The notes under the pieces were generated by a model. The model did not search any database. It had not been told where the DNA came from and saw only the letters and a list, made by a program, of their open reading frames with translations. A stretch of DNA of 5,968 bases from Chloroflexota bacterium. Its GTDB lineage: Bacteria > Chloroflexota > Anaerolineae > UBA4142. The stretch's first letter is position 1. Each line of letters opens with the position of its first letter. The stretch lies in NCBI GenBank assembly GCA_023381515.1, contig JAMCQI010000098.1, positions 1 through 5,968 on the forward strand, given 5' to 3'. Shown here piece by piece: positions 4,549 through 5,968 of the stretch. The position numbers and the translations under genes were made by a program.

Positions 4549-5794
4549 ATGGAGTATAGCGTCCGCGACATGGATGTCAATACGTCCCCAGAGGCTTTCG
4601 TCATCGATGGCGGCAGTTTGTTTGAACGACTCACACAGTTCACAGATTGCCGTCACGCGCGCGGAAACAGTGCTCGCCAGACTGGCCGGAAGGCCGTCTC
4701 ATAGGAATTGCGGAATGGGTCGGCCAGCACAAAGTAGTTCTGGCCGAAGCTCTGCACCGCGTCAAACCGCGCGCTCCGCATCCCAGCACCTATAGCCGCA
4801 TCCTAGGTTGGCGGGGCTGGGGCAAGAGTTCGAGCGAGCCGTCAGTGAATTCTTTGCGAGCCAACCGGGGCCGGCCGGAGTGTGGTGATTGCTTTGGACG
4901 GCAAGACCCTACGTGGCACCATTCGGGCGGGGCAAAGTCATGGTCTCCACCTGCTCGCCGCCTATCTGCCCGCGGAGGGGTGGGAGCTGATGCAGGTCGC
5001 CGTTGGTAGCAAAGAGAACGAAATCCCTGTAGTGCCGCAGGTACTCAAATGTCTTGATTTGCGGGGAAAAGTGGTCAACGGCGATGCGATGCTGGCGCAA
5101 CGGGAATTGCCTGCCCAGATTGTGGGGGCGGCAGCCGAGTACGTGTAGACGGTCAAAGACTATCAGCCGGAGTTGCACCAAGAGATCGAGACCCTGTTCC
5201 AACCGGAGCAAACGGTTAAGGGGTTCAGCGCCGGGACGAAAGATTTCCGGAAAGCGAAGCAGACGGAAAAGGGACATAGTCATCTCGAATGCCGACAGTT
5301 GACGCTCAGCGCAGGGCTGAAGGGATATCTGGACTGGCCGGCCGCGGAGCAAGTGTTCAAATTGGAGCGAAGATCCGTCCGCCCAACCGATGGCCGGGTC
5401 AGCGAAGAGACCGTGTACGGGATCACGAGTCTCACGGCCGCCGAGGCTGGCCCGAGAAACTGTTGCGCCTGAGCCGCAGTCATTGGGGTATCGAGAACGG
5501 GCTGCACTATCGACGCGATGTGACGTTGCGCGAAGACGGGTGCCATTTAAGGCGAGTGAACCCACCACGGTCATGGCGATCACAAATAACATCGTCTGGT
5601 GGTTACCCACATGTAGGGGCGATCCCTTGTGGTCGCCCACAATTGGGCAGGCACAAGGCGCTGCTCCTACGCGATGTGTACAATCACCAGACATCGTGTT
5701 GGGGCGCGGCGTTGCGAATGTGCCGCAGGCCCGTCGGCGGTTCAATGCCGACCCTATTGGGGCGCTTCCGCTGATTTTGAGGGCAGCCAGCTGA
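4549..5794 (+). pseudogene. ISAs1-family transposase, multiply disrupted
   Basis: Pieces in several frames line up with one ISAs1-type DDE transposase. It starts MEYSVRDMDVNTSPEAF after GGAGGA (4535-4540), then DGGSLFERLTQFTDCR. Later pieces are VLARLAG, IGIAEWV and HPSTYSRIL; FERAVSEFFASQPGPAG; VVIALDGKTLRG with HLLAAYLPAEGW; NGDAM; VYGITSLTAAEA; HWGIENGLHYRRDVTLRED; and NVPQARRRFNADP to the stop at 5794. Catalytic residues remain visible: Asp codon 4897, Asp codon 5083, Glu codon 5493. Lesions seen are frame changes with missing sequence near 4665-4700, shifts near 4805-4830 and 4870-4881, a TAG at 5146-5148 where Leu (TTG) is expected before TVKD, a one-base loss near 5454, and a shift near 5553. 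A 95-bp palindromic element is inserted at 5596. No convincing terminal inverted repeats or target duplication of the IS itself could be found. Long dead. Confidence 0.85.
5596..5690. mobile_element. MITE-like palindromic element inside the transposase pseudogene
   Basis: Terminal repeats CTGGTGGTT (left) and AATCACCAG (right) match as an inverted repeat with one mismatch, and the inverted symmetry continues inward through ACAT/ATGT. The core palindrome GTAGGGGCG...CTCCTAC (5613-5670) has arms of 26 bases agreeing at 18 positions around an ACAATT centre. The direct repeat ACATCGT flanks it (5589-5595 and 5691-5697), as a 7-bp target duplication. Insert plus one repeat copy is 102 bases, so the transposase frame passes through unbroken. 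The GTAGGGGCGA core recalls a short repeat scattered in Chloroflexota and some cyanobacterial genomes (memory, not checked). It carries no gene and would need a transposase supplied in trans. Confidence 0.72.
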
Positions 5795-5828
5795 CTTTGC
5801 AATAGCCCCGGAGAAAGGCGGGTGCATT

Positions 5829-5968
5829 TCAGTTTGGGGGCAACTTGTAGACCTCATCCCACATCTCCTCAAATCGATCACTGAGAAGAGTGGTGCGAAT
5901 TGGTATCAGATGCTCTGCGCCGGGGCGGCTCCAGCGCATGCCAGCCCCTGCAAAACGGGCCCGAATTT
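5829..5968 (-). CDS. Transposase-like protein, C-terminal fragment, 5' end beyond the window
   Basis: On the minus strand an open frame enters from the right edge and ends at TGA (5831-5829). It gives about 45 residues, including GMRWSRPGAEHLIPIRTTL, LSDRFEEMWDEV and a final YKLPPN. The pattern of GMRWS.pGAE..lplR followed by a W-rich helix and a short Pro-Asn tail is one I associate with C-termini of ISKra4-like or related transposases. The family label is tentative because only the tail is visible. It converges on the dead ISAs1 transposase, 34 bases away. It could be intact further right or just a fragment. Confidence 0.5.
   Translation of the reverse strand, partial: IRARFAGAGMRWSRPGAEHLIPIRTTLLSDRFEEMWDEVYKLPPN

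Noticed and set aside
4294..4656. 120-codon minus-strand frame ending GPRLELETFGL
   Set aside because: Its C-terminus is the antisense of the tRNA T arm and anticodon region, a known source of false ORFs; it also crosses the terminator and has no family motif.
4909..5802. 297-codon minus-strand frame, the second longest open frame in the window
   Set aside because: It lies antisense to the transposase pseudogene, whose DDE motifs are plain on the plus strand; its own product is low-complexity Arg/Ser/Pro-rich with no domain.
5684..5881. 65-codon minus-strand frame near the right edge
   Set aside because: It straddles the transposase end and the start of another fragment in a different frame; the frame ending YKLPPN is the credible one.
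1..5968. CRISPR array, tandem repeats, or a clearly new defence or biosynthetic system
   Set aside because: No regularly spaced repeats or cas-like frames, and every gene I can read belongs to a known family; the region is better explained as a Mo locus next to mobile-element debris.

Overview
The window looks like a G+C-rich bacterial chromosome. I lean towards Chloroflexota: the ISAs1-type transposase remnant, the short palindromic GTAGGGGCG repeat and the DUF433/DUF5615 toxin-antitoxin pair are all familiar there. This rests on recall of gene families, not on a search.

Left part (1-3096): a molybdenum-enzyme locus, all on the plus strand. It holds the C-terminal third of an NrfD/PsrC-type quinone-linked membrane subunit, a strong hairpin, a 397-residue polyferredoxin, a 248-base non-coding leader with four hairpins, an FmdE-family protein with a C-terminal zinc finger, and a mobB-like gene for molybdopterin guanine dinucleotide synthesis. 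The membrane subunit and polyferredoxin suggest electron transfer between the quinone pool and a molybdopterin oxidoreductase whose catalytic subunit would lie to the left. FmdE and MobB belong to cofactor supply. The leader sits where molybdenum/tungsten cofactor riboswitches are known and may be one. mobB is damaged: a frameshift, a changed Walker A glycine and no good start codon.

Middle (3037-4384): decayed and accessory DNA. A 5'-truncated RelE/ParE-type toxin on the minus strand overlaps the end of mobB. About 590 bases without a recognisable gene follow. Next comes a DUF433 antitoxin with a DUF5615 PIN-like toxin. The toxin is cut short exactly where the 3' half of an initiator tRNA-Met begins. 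That half-tRNA keeps a good intrinsic terminator. This looks like the scar of integration or recombination at a tRNA-fMet gene.

Right part (4549-5968): an ISAs1-family transposase pseudogene with several frameshifts and one nonsense codon. It is further interrupted by a 95-bp palindromic MITE-like element flanked by a 7-bp direct repeat. At the right edge lies the C-terminal piece of a second transposase on the minus strand.

I found no CRISPR array, no intact tRNA or rRNA, and no clearly new multi-gene system. The points most worth following are the fmdE leader RNA, the tRNA-fMet/toxin junction, the MITE insertion and the mobB decay.
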